Shown one piece after another: positions 44,666 through 56,420 of a DNA stretch of 64,000 bases. The translations under genes were made by a program, and so were the position numbers. Numbering within the stretch: the stretch's first letter is position 1; the number at the start of each line of letters is the position of its first letter. Source of the DNA: Umbilicaria muhlenbergii (lineage: Eukaryota; Ascomycota; Lecanoromycetes; Umbilicariales; Umbilicariaceae); the NCBI GenBank assembly GCA_000611775.1, contig KK106982.1, forward strand, positions 4,286,996 to 4,350,995. Reading direction: 5' to 3'. The notes below the pieces were generated by a model. It was given only the letters and a program-made list of their open reading frames with translations. It was not told the origin of the DNA and did no database searches.

Positions 44666-47600
44666 TCAAATGGTAGCTGCAGAAGCAGCAGCAGCCGGCA
44701 CCTCCTCCTCCCCCTTCTCTTTGGCAATTTCGGTACCGACAGCGGTTCTCGCTTCGGTACTCCCCTCCCGCGACATACTCACCTCCCTGGAGCGTGTCTT
44801 GCTCCTATCCCGCGACCGCCTCAGAGACTCGAGCGCCAGCTCCTGGAACCTGTCCGTTTGTTTCTCGACGACAAACAGCTGTCCAGGCGGCCTTGACTCC
44901 TTGCTCGCTCCCCAGAAGAAGTCGCACTTGAACTTCAGGAACTCGCCGTTGTAGTCGTATACGGTGACGATGTCACCGGTGAACAAACGACCGTACAACC
45001 ACCCGTCCCCTTCTTCTGCGAAGCGAGTCAATCTGACGCCGTTGACCTTGATGTAACGGTGTGCACGTGTGGTGATGATCGCGAAGACGTTCGACATCTT
45101 GGTCCAATCCTCGCCCTTTTTCATCGCCTTTTCAATACCGGAACGCCAGAAGGTAATCTCGAAGGCGTTCTTGGGGACCCGAGTATCTTTGGTGTTCTTG
45201 TACTGAATCGTGCTATCTGGGTCCCGGCCCCAGGTCGTAACACGCTCGGTAAGCTTGATACTGGTCTCGAAGATAGAGCCAGGTACAGTGGAAAGTTTCC
45301 CTAGGCGTGGAGGTGGTTTGACGAACTTGTCATCTTTGTAAGCAGCGGTTGACTTGGACGTTGATGTAGGCTCTCCAGTCCCATAGAGTTTGCGCTGAAA
45401 GGCCTCGACCTCCCTGCGGTGTTCTTCCCAAAGGTGACGATTGATCTCAAGCTTCTTCCTCTTTTCGGGATCTGGCTCGTTGACAGCAACAATAGATATG
45501 GTCGCATTCTCCCGATACTTTTCTCTGATGGCCTTTTCCTCGCTCTCGTCGAAGGTCTTATCTTCGGACATGCTCTTGGCCCGGGACTCCGCCAATTCTG
45601 CTTCACACCGAGCTGCGTACTCGGCGACATAATCCCGACCACTGACCTTGGACGCATAGGCGTAGTTCCAAGTTGATGGATCCCGGGTATCGTAGTAAAA
45701 GGCAGGATGTCGGTCGAGTTTAATGCGTCGGTCTAACTTCGAGCGCTTTGACGTGCTGCCGGTAGAGTTTTCTTGGTAGTCCATACCCGAACGCTTGGAA
45801 CCGGCAAGTGCTGTGGTCGACGACGGTGATTGATCTCGGCTTCTGGGAGTTCCTGCCGTTGCTGGTGCAGTATCAGGAGCAGAGGCTGCCGATGCACCTG
45901 GTTCTGGCGAAGCCATATTTAATTGACCGACCAGTTCCTCTGCACCCAACAGACTCGAAGCTGATGTGCTTTGAGGGAAGTCACCGGGACGAGTGCTTGA
46001 ACTTTGCGGGTGTGGAGGCTTGTGTTGAATAACTTCGTCGCCTATGACTCTTACCCCGTCGTCATTCACATTCACCTTCACGTTTGGGCCAGAGCGACTC
46101 AGACTAGCGGTATCCCCGCGACTGCCTTGCATTTGCACCTGCAGTTGCATCTCCAATGCCATGTGAGCGTCGTGACCCAGAACTCCAGAGCTTCGCAGAG
46201 CAGAGGAACCAATCTCGCCGAACAGTCGGTTTGCGGGCGGAGCATTAGTATTAGTATTAGTATGCAATGCGTCACTCTCGATTGATCGCATCAACGGCAG
46301 AGTGGGGTACGGTACTTCACCACTGGAAGAAATCTCGGGCCGTCCACGCGACACGTAACCCGTCTCGAACTTCATACGCTTCGATTTACGTGCGTGATCA
46401 ATCTCGTCCACCTCGACATTGTCAGAGTCCTCACCGTCATGTGCGCCGGCTCTAGCATGATCGTCGGCCAGACTGAGCTGGGATGCATCAAGGTCTTCAC
46501 CTTCGTTCTCCTCGTCAATGGCATTGAGACCAGCCGGCCGGTCATCGACCTCCATAGCTTCGTCGTCGACGGATCCGCTCGTCACAACCCAAGCATGCTT
46601 CAGGCATTGCCTCTCCGTCGACCGCATTTCCGGCTCAAGCACGAGCATCTTCTTGATGAAATCGATACCATTTGCAGAGACGCCGCTTTGCTTAAGAGGT
46701 TCGACGTCTAAGGGAGTTGTCATGATGTGTTCCAGCATCAGGGCGCCTCTATCGTCGGCTGAACCCATGTACGGCGGCTTACTGGAGGACAGGTGGAACA
46801 AAACAGCGCCGAACGACCAAATGTCCACTGCGTGACCGTAGGGCGAAGTCCTGGGTGTGCTGGATTGCTTGTTAGCATATAGTAGCTAGAGCTGCTGGAA
46901 GGTAAGTCCACTTACGGTTCGTGAGCGCGACGCCGCTTCCGGGGCAATCCGAGTTTATACCGCTCATAATCCGGGTAAACCTCAGGTGCACAATACAGCA
47001 GTGTTCCGCAGAACGTCTTCAAGAATGTCTCTTGATCCTTGACTACCTTTGACAAGCCAAAGTCGGATAATTTGACTACGAGCGGGTCGGTGGTGTCTAT
47101 CAAGATGTTGTCTGGCTTGATGTCACGATGCGTGATCTTGCACTTGTGCAGATACTCAAGGGCGTGAAGAATCTGCCGAGCTACAGATTGACACATGTAT
47201 TCGGGCATCGCACCTTTGAGGCTGATGTAACTCAACAGCTCTCCACCGGCCACATACTCCATGATGATGTATAGGTATCGCGGAATGTCCGCATGGTCGA
47301 CATACTTCACGATGTTGGGCTGTAATAGATTAGCCACAACCATCGCCATAGATACATGCAAGCTAAGGATTGACTTACATGTCTAAGTTTCCTGATTATC
47401 TTCAGTTCGTTGTTGACCTTATGGTCGAGAATCCCGTTCTTCATGAACTTGCGCTTTTCTAGTTCCTTGACGGCAAACACTTTACCGTTGTCAACTGTAG
47501 CTAGCTTGTAGACCATGGCAAAGGCTCCTTTTCCAATATATCCAGCGACGTTGTATTTCTCGCCACCGTTCCAGTGCATACCGTAGGTGTTTTTACTGGA

Positions 47601-48569
47601 GGCGGAAACCAAGTATGGTTTGGACGTGCCAGTTGGTGGAGTAGGGATCTTGAGAGGTTCTTTCAGCGGGTGCACAGCAACCTGTCACGCAGTTAGTCAT
47701 GCATTCCATCGTCCAGTCGAAGGACTTACGGTTGGTAGTCCCATCAAGTTGCCTTCAGCCTCGGCGCGCGCAACAGCTTCGGCTTGACGTTCGGCCTGAG
47801 CAATATATGCCAGGTATTCTTCGAGCCTCAACTGATACCGATCTGCCGCATGATCTCTCGCGGGCATGCTGACGATGAACTTGATTTCATCTTTGGGATC
47901 GTTCGTGATGAGCTGAATGACCGACCCTTGCTGGATCATCCGAGTTTGCGGAAACTGAGCTCCGGCTCCTTTGTTCTTAAGTAAGTTTCCATCGACAACA
48001 GTGCCGTTCGTCGAGACATCTTGAAGCATAACTATCGCTTCTTGGGTGAGGTATATGCGAAAATGCATCCCGCTGACGCGCCTCTGATCGTCCTGTATTC
48101 CCAGGACAATGTCACATTTCTGAACATTTCGACCAAAACAGAATCCCATGTAAGGCTTGTGAAGTCGGGAAGATAACCGTAACGCGATGTCCAAAGTATT
48201 AGACTTATCTCTGGAAGTTGCCAAATCTTTGTCAGAACGTTTCGTGCGTTGTGCAGGTGGGTTCTTGGTACGGAAAGCCGCCTCGTCGTAGGGAGTCTCC
48301 TCTGTAAGGCCCTCTTCGGCAGCCACGGTAAGGCTTGCAGCAGGATTTTCGACTTCCTCGAGGTAGCGAGACAAGCCGTCGTTCTGGAGAATGTGCTGTG
48401 GAGATGTCTCAGCAACAAGCTGTACGGCTTCATAGGCGGCCGGGGAGCAAGGATGAATGATGCAGATGACGTCAGATTCGTCGTCGTTACTGAGCCCAGA
48501 CGTATTGCGTCCAAGACGACGAGGGTCGACAAATGGCTGAGTCGCGGGTTGTGTAGCGTCTTCGTCCAT
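44666..48569 (-). CDS. RAD53: DNA-damage checkpoint kinase Rad53/Chk2 (FHA-kinase-FHA)
   Basis: Exons (minus) 47730-48569, 47379-47681, 46916-47319, 44666-46850 give 1243 aa. The N-terminus carries Thr-Gln motifs (MDEDATQPATQPF), targets of Mec1/ATR-type kinases. FHA1 is about 142-215 (GFCFGRN, VSGMHF, DVSTNGT). The kinase domain spans about 323-640: glycine loop IGKGAFAMVY, K352 in FAVKELEKR, catalytic THRDIKPDN (D447), DFG at 467-469, CAPEVYP. A long disordered linker leads to FHA2 at about 1046-1165 (TTWGRDPD, ITTRAHRYIKVNG, GRLFTGDIVTVYD). This order is that of yeast Rad53, whereas Chk2/Cds1 lack the second FHA. The Arg/Ser and Ala-rich tail extends past FHA2. It should act in the nucleus downstream of Mec1/ATR. 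The length is well above yeast Rad53 (821 aa), mostly linker. Confidence 0.93.
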
Positions 48570-48974
48570 GCTTGTCGAGATTGCGTACTGAGGATCTTCA
48601 CAAGGGAGGCGTCCGTTGCAGTTAATTCCTCGATTATGTAAAGGCTGTTCAAGAGATGTTAGCAAGATTCCTCTGGGAGTGTCATTGGGTTCAGAATGTA
48701 GATAAACGTGTTGAGTGATTACGGGTAATGTATTCGAAAGTGTACCAAGTCCCTTCAGACGTGGCTTATGGTTTAGAAGATATGTGTATCGTGGTGTTGG
48801 GAGATTACAGCTACCAGAGTAGAAGGTGTGCTTGTCTCAATAAGATACATGAATGCGTTTTGTGGGACGACCCGACGAAGGCCCGAACATGTGACTGGCA
48901 CAGCCCTATCGGGCGCACAAGCGAGGAAAAGTGAAAAATGCAATTGTTAAAAACACAAGTTTGAAGAAGTGCAG
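48570..48974. other. 5' region of RAD53
   Basis: 400 bp upstream of the RAD53 ATG. The RAD53 frame stays open to 48665 but lacks another convincing start. Minus-strand acceptor-like sites suggest a 5' UTR intron. It may also hold a second exon of the ORF at 48975-49346. Confidence 0.4.
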
Positions 48975-49346
48975 TCAAAGGAACGGAAAAAGGCTTACAT
49001 ATTTCGGTTGAGGCTTCGGAGTGATCTTCGTACCGCCAGTAATCAAGACGGTCCGTCCACTCTCGAAGCTCCAGGAAGAGTCGTGTTGGGGCAGTAGGGG
49101 GTTCTTAACGTTGAGATCTTTATTGCTGTTAGGTATTTCTTCTTTGAAGAAGGCTTCAAATCCAGCTGGATCCCAGGGATGTAGTGCAGGTGTGTTCGTC
49201 TGCGAAGTAGTTGATGTGTGGCGGTCGGAAGAGTATTCTTGATGGTCTTCGTTAGCATCTTCCACGTCACATGATGCGGCGTCGGAGTCGTCTTTCTCCG
49301 TATTCCCATCATCGTCGAGATTGTATGATTGAGACGGCAAAGCCAT
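48975..49346 (-). CDS. Hypothetical acidic protein, perhaps only a first exon
   Basis: From the ATG at 49346 the frame runs 123 codons. At codon 116 it meets a strong splice donor (GTAAGC at 48998), so the last seven codons are probably intronic and a second exon lies further left (not fixed). The protein starts MALPSQSYNLDDDGN, is rich in Asp/Glu/Ser/Thr and contains a more structured piece around HPWDPAGFEAFFKEEIPN. I recognise no domain. Confidence 0.4.
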   Translation of the reverse strand: MALPSQSYNLDDDGNTEKDDSDAASCDVEDANEDHQEYSSDRHTSTTSQTNTPALHPWDPAGFEAFFKEEIPNSNKDLNVKNPLLPQHDSSWSFESGRTVLITGGTKITPKPQPKYVSLFPFL

Positions 49347-49839
49347 CCTGATGAGGTGAACAATGGGGTTTAAACAGAGCTCTGGAAAGCACCGTATCCG
49401 TAGCGGATGAGAGCTGTTCTGGCCACGAGAAAGAGAATGTAAAGGACGAGGTGCACGAGGAGTATGGTCAACAAGAGAATCTGAAGCACAAGGATAACTT
49501 CCATATCGCACTTGCAGCAATACTGAGGAGTTTAGTTGTGAGAGGTAGGGTAGGGGATGTGCAGAGATCTGCAGCTGTGCAGAGGGTTCCGCGGTGCAGA
49601 GGTTTGTAGCCTGTAGAGATTCGTAGATCTTCTACCGAAGCTTTGACAGCGCTCGAGGGGGCAGCAGTCTTTGGATCAACGAAGAAGTAAATATAACCCC
49701 AGAAAGCACAGGAGACGAAGATGTCAAGGCCAAAGACAATGACTTGGAAGTAATCCGCGGCGTCGATAGAGTGTTCGGAGCAATGCGAGCGGGGGATGTG
49801 TGGAAGTGGGTGTAGCCGATTTCAGCTTTCTACCAAAGC

Positions 49840-49986
49840 TCAAACGGTGCTCTCAGGCTCTGTTGCGGCTTCCCGTGCGGAATCGATCTTGCGGAACGCA
49901 GCATCAACGATTCGAGGGGCTATGATCCAGGTGCCGAGGGTACCAAATACGACAATGAAGACGATTGCAAGTTGGTTGTTATCCAT
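49840..49986 (-). CDS. Possible single-pass membrane microprotein (48 aa)
   Basis: ATG at 49986 then MDNNQLAIVFIVVFGTLGTW, a hydrophobic helix, followed by a charged amphipathic tail (RIVDAAFRKIDSAREAA). Two further hydrophobic frames on the same strand lie downstream (about 49640-49770 and 49370-49504), so this may be a first exon of a larger protein instead. Uncertain. Confidence 0.35.
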   Translation of the reverse strand: MDNNQLAIVFIVVFGTLGTWIIAPRIVDAAFRKIDSAREAATEPESTV

Positions 49987-51692
49987 TTTGGCTTGTAGCA
50001 ATGGTAAAGGGGTCGACGGGGGTGGTTTTGTGTAGAGAGGAAGAGTAGAGAAGTGAGAGAAGTTTAGAAAATGAAGAAGCACGTACATCTCGGCGCTTCA
50101 GCCGCCAAATCCTATGACTCGTCCAATCTCCCACACTGCTAACCTCGTTCGGTCGTTGACTGGCTTAGCGCGAGATAACCACAGCTTGAATCGGTATGGT
50201 CCTTTCGACACTTAGCCTCCCTTCTCCATCGTCCAATGTTTCTATGTAGAAGCTTGCTGTATGCGTGAGTGAGTGTCCCTGACAGTACACGTCTCACTGG
50301 CCATACGCCTGCCCAATAGATCGGTTTGCTGCAGGTTCACAGCAAGCGTCTGACGGTTGCCTCAGGCTACTTGCTTGCGTAGCTGACCTTCGGACAGTAA
50401 AGCAGACTCGATACCAACAGTAACCCCTCAACACGACAACATGAGAAAATAGCCCCCTCCTACCTTCTTTGGGAAAGCCCTAACCCGACCGAAGGCAGCC
50501 TGCTCTCTCCGGGCTGTTCCTAGGCTCTTCCGTCTCTTTCAGATACTCCTGGCTGACTCTTTGCCACCAGGACCGTTTTGAACGAGGACCGTACCCCCAA
50601 CCAGGCCAATCACACTCGCGACCTCGCAATACGCCTCTTTTCCCGCACCAAGAAATCAACTAGCGAAAAGATGCCCGATCACCATCGCTATCAGGCCGTT
50701 AATCATGGTATGGGAGGCTCCGATCGGGACCCGTCCTACCATCTGTATTGGCCGACACGCTGCCACTAGGTACGCAAGTCGTGGTCAGTCACCGAGTCCC
50801 CTCAAAACTTTCTATTCCCACTCACCGAGTCCTAGGAGAGCCGTTCGGCCGCAGCCCCGTCTCCCAAGTCCGCCTAACGAGTCAATCGTCGGTCAGCCAA
50901 CATTGACGACCACTAGAGACCGTGATGGGCGCCTTGCAATATTGTGGCAGTGGTTGGCTGGGATGTGTGGTGCATCGAAGCATAGGAAATAGCTACTTTA
51001 TTTACGCATGAAGTTGAGATTCGGCGAGGGAAAATGATCCAGCCGACGATGCACTAACGCTATATGGATTAGCTGCCGCAGAGCCTCCTCAAAAGTTCTG
51101 CAGCCATTTCATTTGTGAAGACAGCGGTGTGAGGATGGAGGGTAGCGGGGCACCAATGATGTTTCTTTGTTGTGTAGTAGATCAAAGCAAAACAGCCTCC
51201 CGATTCAAATTGAATTGCACTCGAGGCCGCCAAGCAGTGACATCGCGATGAGGAACAAGGTAAATCATAATTTGGCTACTATGTGTACATGATTAATTGC
51301 TCGCCACTACAAGGGACAAACATAATGTCAGCGGGCGAACTGCGTAGGTCATGGCCAGATCAATGTCATGAAGGGAGCAAGGTCAGGTTGATATGTAATC
51401 GAAGCTGCCAGGAGGCCTGATGAAACTATGTACGGGGATCCTAGCCTCCAACTGCTTCTCAAGTAAAAAGCCAAAGTATCGTGTCTCCGGGTATCGAGTA
51501 AAAGAGCCGTGCAATCCCCAACTCCCCCCCCACCGACAAGCTACAGCTTGTGTTATGAGGCATATACAAAGAGTTTCGGGTGCTTGCCATGCTGATGGCG
51601 ATGATAATATTGGGAGAGTGTGTACTGTCGTAAAGATGTCGCTAAAACGCAGGAGCAAACAGTAAAAACAAAACGTCCGTAGACTTGCAGAA
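49987..51692. other. Intergenic, no gene seen
   Basis: 1.7 kb upstream of the membrane ORF and downstream of the Ser/Pro-rich gene. Only short overlapping ORFs. Confidence 0.5.
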
Positions 51693-53198
51693 TCATCGGC
51701 CGAAAACAGATAGCTTCTTCCTCATGTTAGCCTTGCTGCTCTGTTTCTTCGGCGTTGGCGACGAGTCTTGAGCGTCACCGTTGATGGAAGGCTCATCCCA
51801 CTCCCATGGCGCAATATCCTTGTTCCTCACGATCAAACTAGGATCGTGCTTGTTGCGCGTTGCGTTGGACCTTCCCTTCGGTTCTAGGTCTACGACCGGG
51901 AAGTAAGACGAGACAGGCGGTCTGGCATTCACCTCGGATCTCTTGACGCTGTGATCTTGCTTCAGGATCGAAGGAGGTTGATAGTCTTCAGGGGATGTTC
52001 GGACCTGATTTGCTCTGCCAACTGAAAAAGCATAGCTGTTCGGCCTACGCATCGATGTAGAGGGTGGCGCAAGAATGTTGGCACCATTGGAGTTGAGAGT
52101 GACTCGTTCGAAGCGCTGGAACAACTTCCCGGGGTCTTTGAAGTCATCTTCCGTAATAGTCTCCGGCTTCAACTTAAATGATGTAGGGTCATCTGTTGGC
52201 GATGACGGTGGATACGGTGTGACTGGCGACGTCTCCACAGGCGTAAGAGATGGTGATACGCTATGTTGTGGTACATCAATGTAGCTAGGAACCTCGGTCA
52301 ACGCTTTGCTACTGTATTGTGCTGGGATCTTCGGCGGCTCAGGAACGTCTTGCGGGGAGAAAGAGGTCAACTCAGGTAGTAGGGGAGTCGATGGTGGATC
52401 ACCCGGGTGCGTCGATGTATTCGAAACATCTTTAGAGCCACTGCCATTTGAGAGACTGTAGGATTCCCAGCCGGGCTTCGGTACGCTCGGATCAGACGGG
52501 TTGCCAGCCTTGTTACCGAAGAACGAAGGCGACTTTGTGTTACTGCGTTGAGAACCAAGTGTCGAACTTGATTTTTGGGACTTCAAGCCTCCCGCCGATG
52601 CACTGCTCGAGGAATGTCGGTGTGACATCATAGGTGGCCGCGATGCATCCCTCTTCTCCTTTTCCTTCTCTTTCAGCGTCTGTGGCACGCCATCCCATTT
52701 GGAATTTACCTTCGGAACAGACGAAGGTAGCTTAGCGGAAGAAACTCCTGGCATGCCGACAGCAGTGATTCGGCCATTGCGTACCGCGGTTTGCTTCCGG
52801 ATACTGTCCTGATAATCGAGAAAAGCCTGCTGTGAAGGTTCTTTGACGCTCAAGAAGCCGAACAGCGAAGATCCTCTCTTCTTTGATAGCTTCGTCGGTG
52901 TCTCAGGCGACAAGGTAGGATTAGCAATGGAGACTGCATCCGGACTAAGCGTGCTCTGAGCACCGGTCGCTACCTTTGAAGGTGGCGACGGCGGATAGTA
53001 TTCCAAGGGTGGTAATGACGTTAGGGCTGTAGAAGCGGCTGCTGCGTCTGTCATTGCCGGTACAGCATTCGCCGAGTCACCCCGGCCATGGGCGATGGTC
53101 CCAGTCACAGAGTTGCGATATGAGAGCCTCGGTATGTGTGGCTGAGACCGTGCTCGCTGCGGTCCAGCATCACCGTTGGCTGCCATAGTCGATGTCAT
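51693..53198 (-). CDS. Ser/Pro-rich disordered protein, unknown function
   Basis: A single open frame of 501 codons from the ATG at 53198 (MTSTMAANGD). An upstream non-ATG extension is also open. Nearly the whole protein is low complexity (Ser, Pro, Thr, Lys) with many SP/TP sites, which suggests regulation by proline-directed kinases. Two more ordered patches stand out: KKRGSSLFGFLSVKEPSQQA (about 106-125) followed by a short helix, and VRNKDIAPWEWDEPS near the C-terminus. A basic tail (KKQSSKANMRKKLSVFGR) closes it. I have no functional assignment. The uninterrupted frame and conserved-looking patches make it a real gene. Confidence 0.75.
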   Translation of the reverse strand: MTSTMAANGDAGPQRARSQPHIPRLSYRNSVTGTIAHGRGDSANAVPAMTDAAAASTALTSLPPLEYYPPSPPSKVATGAQSTLSPDAVSIANPTLSPETPTKLSKKRGSSLFGFLSVKEPSQQAFLDYQDSIRKQTAVRNGRITAVGMPGVSSAKLPSSVPKVNSKWDGVPQTLKEKEKEKRDASRPPMMSHRHSSSSASAGGLKSQKSSSTLGSQRSNTKSPSFFGNKAGNPSDPSVPKPGWESYSLSNGSGSKDVSNTSTHPGDPPSTPLLPELTSFSPQDVPEPPKIPAQYSSKALTEVPSYIDVPQHSVSPSLTPVETSPVTPYPPSSPTDDPTSFKLKPETITEDDFKDPGKLFQRFERVTLNSNGANILAPPSTSMRRPNSYAFSVGRANQVRTSPEDYQPPSILKQDHSVKRSEVNARPPVSSYFPVVDLEPKGRSNATRNKHDPSLIVRNKDIAPWEWDEPSINGDAQDSSPTPKKQSSKANMRKKLSVFGR

Positions 53199-55634
53199 TT
53201 TGAAGACAGGTAGGTCTGCTCTCTTTGCTTCGTTAGGCCAGTCCACACCGTTGCTCGTGGAGTAAGTAACCGTGACACCTACTACGGTGATAGTGGAGAA
53301 GATCCACAGCGTTCAAATGTAGAGAACAACAAGACAGCACACCGTCTCGGCATCGACCAAATCGACTTCTTGATGTAAGCCAGTCTAGCTGCACATCATC
53401 CGTGGTCAACGACAGACAGTTGAATCCTTCGGTCTGTCACAATGACGACCATGGGAAGCAGCAGGAATGGCGGAGAAGTGTGTTCAAACGCAGTCTGTCG
53501 AGACAGCAGAGCTGCGCGTTAAACGTGAAATACCAGTAGGTCCAGGTGAGCGGATGGCGCCACCTTCGGCTGGATTACCTTACCGCTGTTGATGATTCTC
53601 AAAGTCAAGTGGAAAGTAACTTCCGAGTTCCGGCAGCAATGTACTCCGATGCGGAGTGCGGGTCGGCTTCTCCCTCCACAGATGTTCTTTGTTCTGTTGA
53701 ACTATTTCAAAAAAGCTGGCCTCAAATTCTAATAGAAGAAACCCTGGCAACACCGCACCTGGTTAGTCTCGTATCCGATGTGATTGATCTTTGCTCCCAT
53801 GCAAACTCATCTCCTCTCATTATAGAAGGCAGGCCGACTCACAGCTGACAGATAACAATGATATCCGGGCACCTGGCGGTTTCTCTGATGTTGAAAGACC
53901 CAACCCTCGAGCCAGTTATTTTTTATGTCAACAAGCCACTGGCGTATGTGATGTTTTGGAAGACCCTGGTAAGCTGGCCGGGCTGCCGAAGGTATGACGT
54001 GGGGGGGGCAGAAGTGCTGGCGAAAGGGCAGTTTGTTCCGAAACGCCCTTGTGACGGACCAGGAGGCCTTGTCGAAGAACCGGGATGGCACGCGATCCTG
54101 TCCTGAAGCCTGTGGGGTTTTGGTGCTTGATCGGAGATTGGATCAGCAGGATCAGCCCTGTTTGACAGGCCGGCTTCGACAGTGGCTAAGCTGAAAGATC
54201 ACCGCGCGGGGAGAGCATGCGGCTTGGCTCCAAGGAACAGGGACAAGGAAATCTGCCTGGGCAATGATTATCTCCGTTGCTGAACTTGTTGTACGGCCGG
54301 AGGATGGGCGATTGGGCACGTCGACGGATGATATACCTGATCCTTTGCTGGACCGACTCCTGCTGGCCTCGGAAAATAAGCCACATCAAGTCACGAACAT
54401 CGACAATCCTTGCTGCTTTCAACCCAGCACACCTCCGGCATCGTGGCATGATGCACCGTCGTCTTCGTGCGGTTGACAGGTCTCAGGCACGTGGAAATCG
54501 CTACGGAGGTCCTCGTATGGCTTAGAGGCGCGCCCACCCACAGCCGGCCAACCTGGGCTTCTGACGCCGTGTCTATCACCAGGTATTGTACCTTTGCCGC
54601 GCTCGCGTTGCCGCACACTGCTTCGAGGCGCTTACCTTTTGCAATGTACCAAATTACAAACAATCCCAGTGGACGCTCGACCCTGGCCTGGCAACAATCT
54701 CCTTGTGCATTCACCTTTCCAAGGGCCATCGTCTATGTGGAATACTGGGGTATCAGGGGGCAGGTAGCACTCGTGTGAGTAAATGTATGCCGTTCAAGCC
54801 TCCTCCTAATCTTGTCAACTCGGTAAGGCTCCATTGGCCGAGGTTCGAGTACGAGTACTCTAGGCTCCTCAGACAGTCAGACTCCTCGACTCACTCAATA
54901 ATAGGCTGCGGCATTCTAGACTCTACGGAGTAGTCCGTGGATACCTCTTGCGTTGCTGCCCATGCATCGGCAGCTCTGGGTGTAAGGTGCTGCCGGCATA
55001 GTTGTACTGGGTCTCGGAATGCTTTGCCATCATGGTAATAAGCCATTGTCCATTGTTCACGGCTACCTGCACGATTCACGAGAGTAAAAGGCGTTGTTAC
55101 TGCGCTGATGCCTTTGTTCTGCCAATCAAAACGATTTCCAGGTTTTAAATTTGCGGGGGCCATGCCACCATCTCGTAGTCCATACCGATCTGTAAATGCA
55201 CTACAGCAAGCTGCATGATCGCAGCCACACTCAGAGCGACATCTGCGAGCAGGACATGCAGAACACACGCAGAACACACATGCCGTAAACGTGGGAAAGG
55301 ACTATCGAACCTCTCCTTCAATCGGTCAGCATTTCCATTGGTGCACTGCTTTGCGTGGGCCCAAAATCTAGATCAGGATCTAGAACACCACCATCGCTCC
55401 ACTCCGAGTCCACCATAGATCCACCATAGATCCACCGCACACCTATTGCTCTGACCGGTATATTCTGAGAGCACTAAGGCAAGGAAGGTCCCGATTAGCG
55501 ACCGATCCACGGAACGCGCCTGCCTCCCTTCTTCCCAAGAATTCAGCCTCAGGGAAAACTAACCAAGGGTGATTCTGGGTGAAGGGAGTCCAGGGATCTA
55601 TCTATCTGCGAGCCTCAACTGCCGGACGTGCGGA
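53199..55634. other. Intergenic, 2.4 kb, no supportable gene
   Basis: Many ORFs of 60-128 codons overlap on both strands. The longest (54891-55277 minus) has a Cys-rich start but no other support. No terminal repeats or transposase-like frames were found. Short ATAGATCCACC repeats lie near 55418-55437. Confidence 0.45.
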
Positions 55635-56420
55635 ATGAGGGCTCCATCACCGAATATGCCCGCTTGGACCGTGCCCGGCGACAACAACAACCCAAACAGT
55701 GGGACCAATGCCGCGCCTGGCGACGACGAAAACCAAAGGTCGAGCTCTCCGACGGCGCCTCCGTTTTCCCCAATCACCCCCGTCTTCTCTTCCGTCACAC
55801 CCGCTCAACCCTCTGGGGGATATGGCTTCGCACCTCCTCCGAATACTATTCGCCAACCCCCGCCGGTACCAATTTCGGAGGGTGACAATCCCGACGCCAT
55901 AGCTTTGAGGTCGGCCATCTCAATATTACAAATCCAGCGGCAGCAAAGTCTACGGGACCTGAAGACTCTGGAGAAGCAGAAGCAAGCGGCTGTCGCGAAC
56001 CCGCAAGCTTTCGCCCAAGACCTCTCTGCGGGGAGAGTCAAGAGTGCATCTACAGCAGGACTATTCAATGGGACATTAGGTTCACACAACAACACCGTTT
56101 CTCACAATAACGAGGAAGACTCGGGCAACCAGCATGCCGCCACACAAGCAAACTCCCACTTCGGCACTATCCCGGGCCCTCAGAACGTGGTCCGCAGCCC
56201 ACCCATCAACTGGGCCAAATACCACATCGTAGGCGAAGCCCTCGACAAACTACACGAAGAGCAGAGAGTCCGCCCTACACCGGGGGAGCCACAGCGAGAA
56301 GAACAGTCCGCAAGAGCAGCGGAACATGTCGTCGCCGCGCCGTTCCGGCCATGGGCGGACAAGATAACAGAATCTCCCATGCGAACCAGGAGCGTCGCGA
56401 AGAAAGGTTCAGGTTCCTGA
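55635..56420 (+). CDS. Pro/Asn-rich protein with a central helix, unknown function
   Basis: A 261-codon frame from the ATG at 55635 (MRAPSPNMPAWTVPG); a second ATG is seven codons on. The Pro/Ser-rich N-terminal 90 residues are followed by a well-formed helical segment (ALRSAISILQIQRQQSLRD, then LKTLEKQKQAAVANP) and a second ordered piece (NWAKYHIVGEALDKLHEEQR). It ends with a Pro-rich PFRPWADKI and a basic tail. The helical piece followed by an invariant-looking NPQAF turn suggests a protein-interaction module. I do not recognise the family and see no catalytic motif. Confidence 0.65.
   Translation: MRAPSPNMPAWTVPGDNNNPNSGTNAAPGDDENQRSSSPTAPPFSPITPVFSSVTPAQPSGGYGFAPPPNTIRQPPPVPISEGDNPDAIALRSAISILQIQRQQSLRDLKTLEKQKQAAVANPQAFAQDLSAGRVKSASTAGLFNGTLGSHNNTVSHNNEEDSGNQHAATQANSHFGTIPGPQNVVRSPPINWAKYHIVGEALDKLHEEQRVRPTPGEPQREEQSARAAEHVVAAPFRPWADKITESPMRTRSVAKKGSGS

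Noticed and set aside
54891-55277. 128-codon minus-strand ORF with a Cys-rich start
   Set aside because: The Cys-rich start has no family pattern and the rest shows no structure; no supporting splice or promoter signals.
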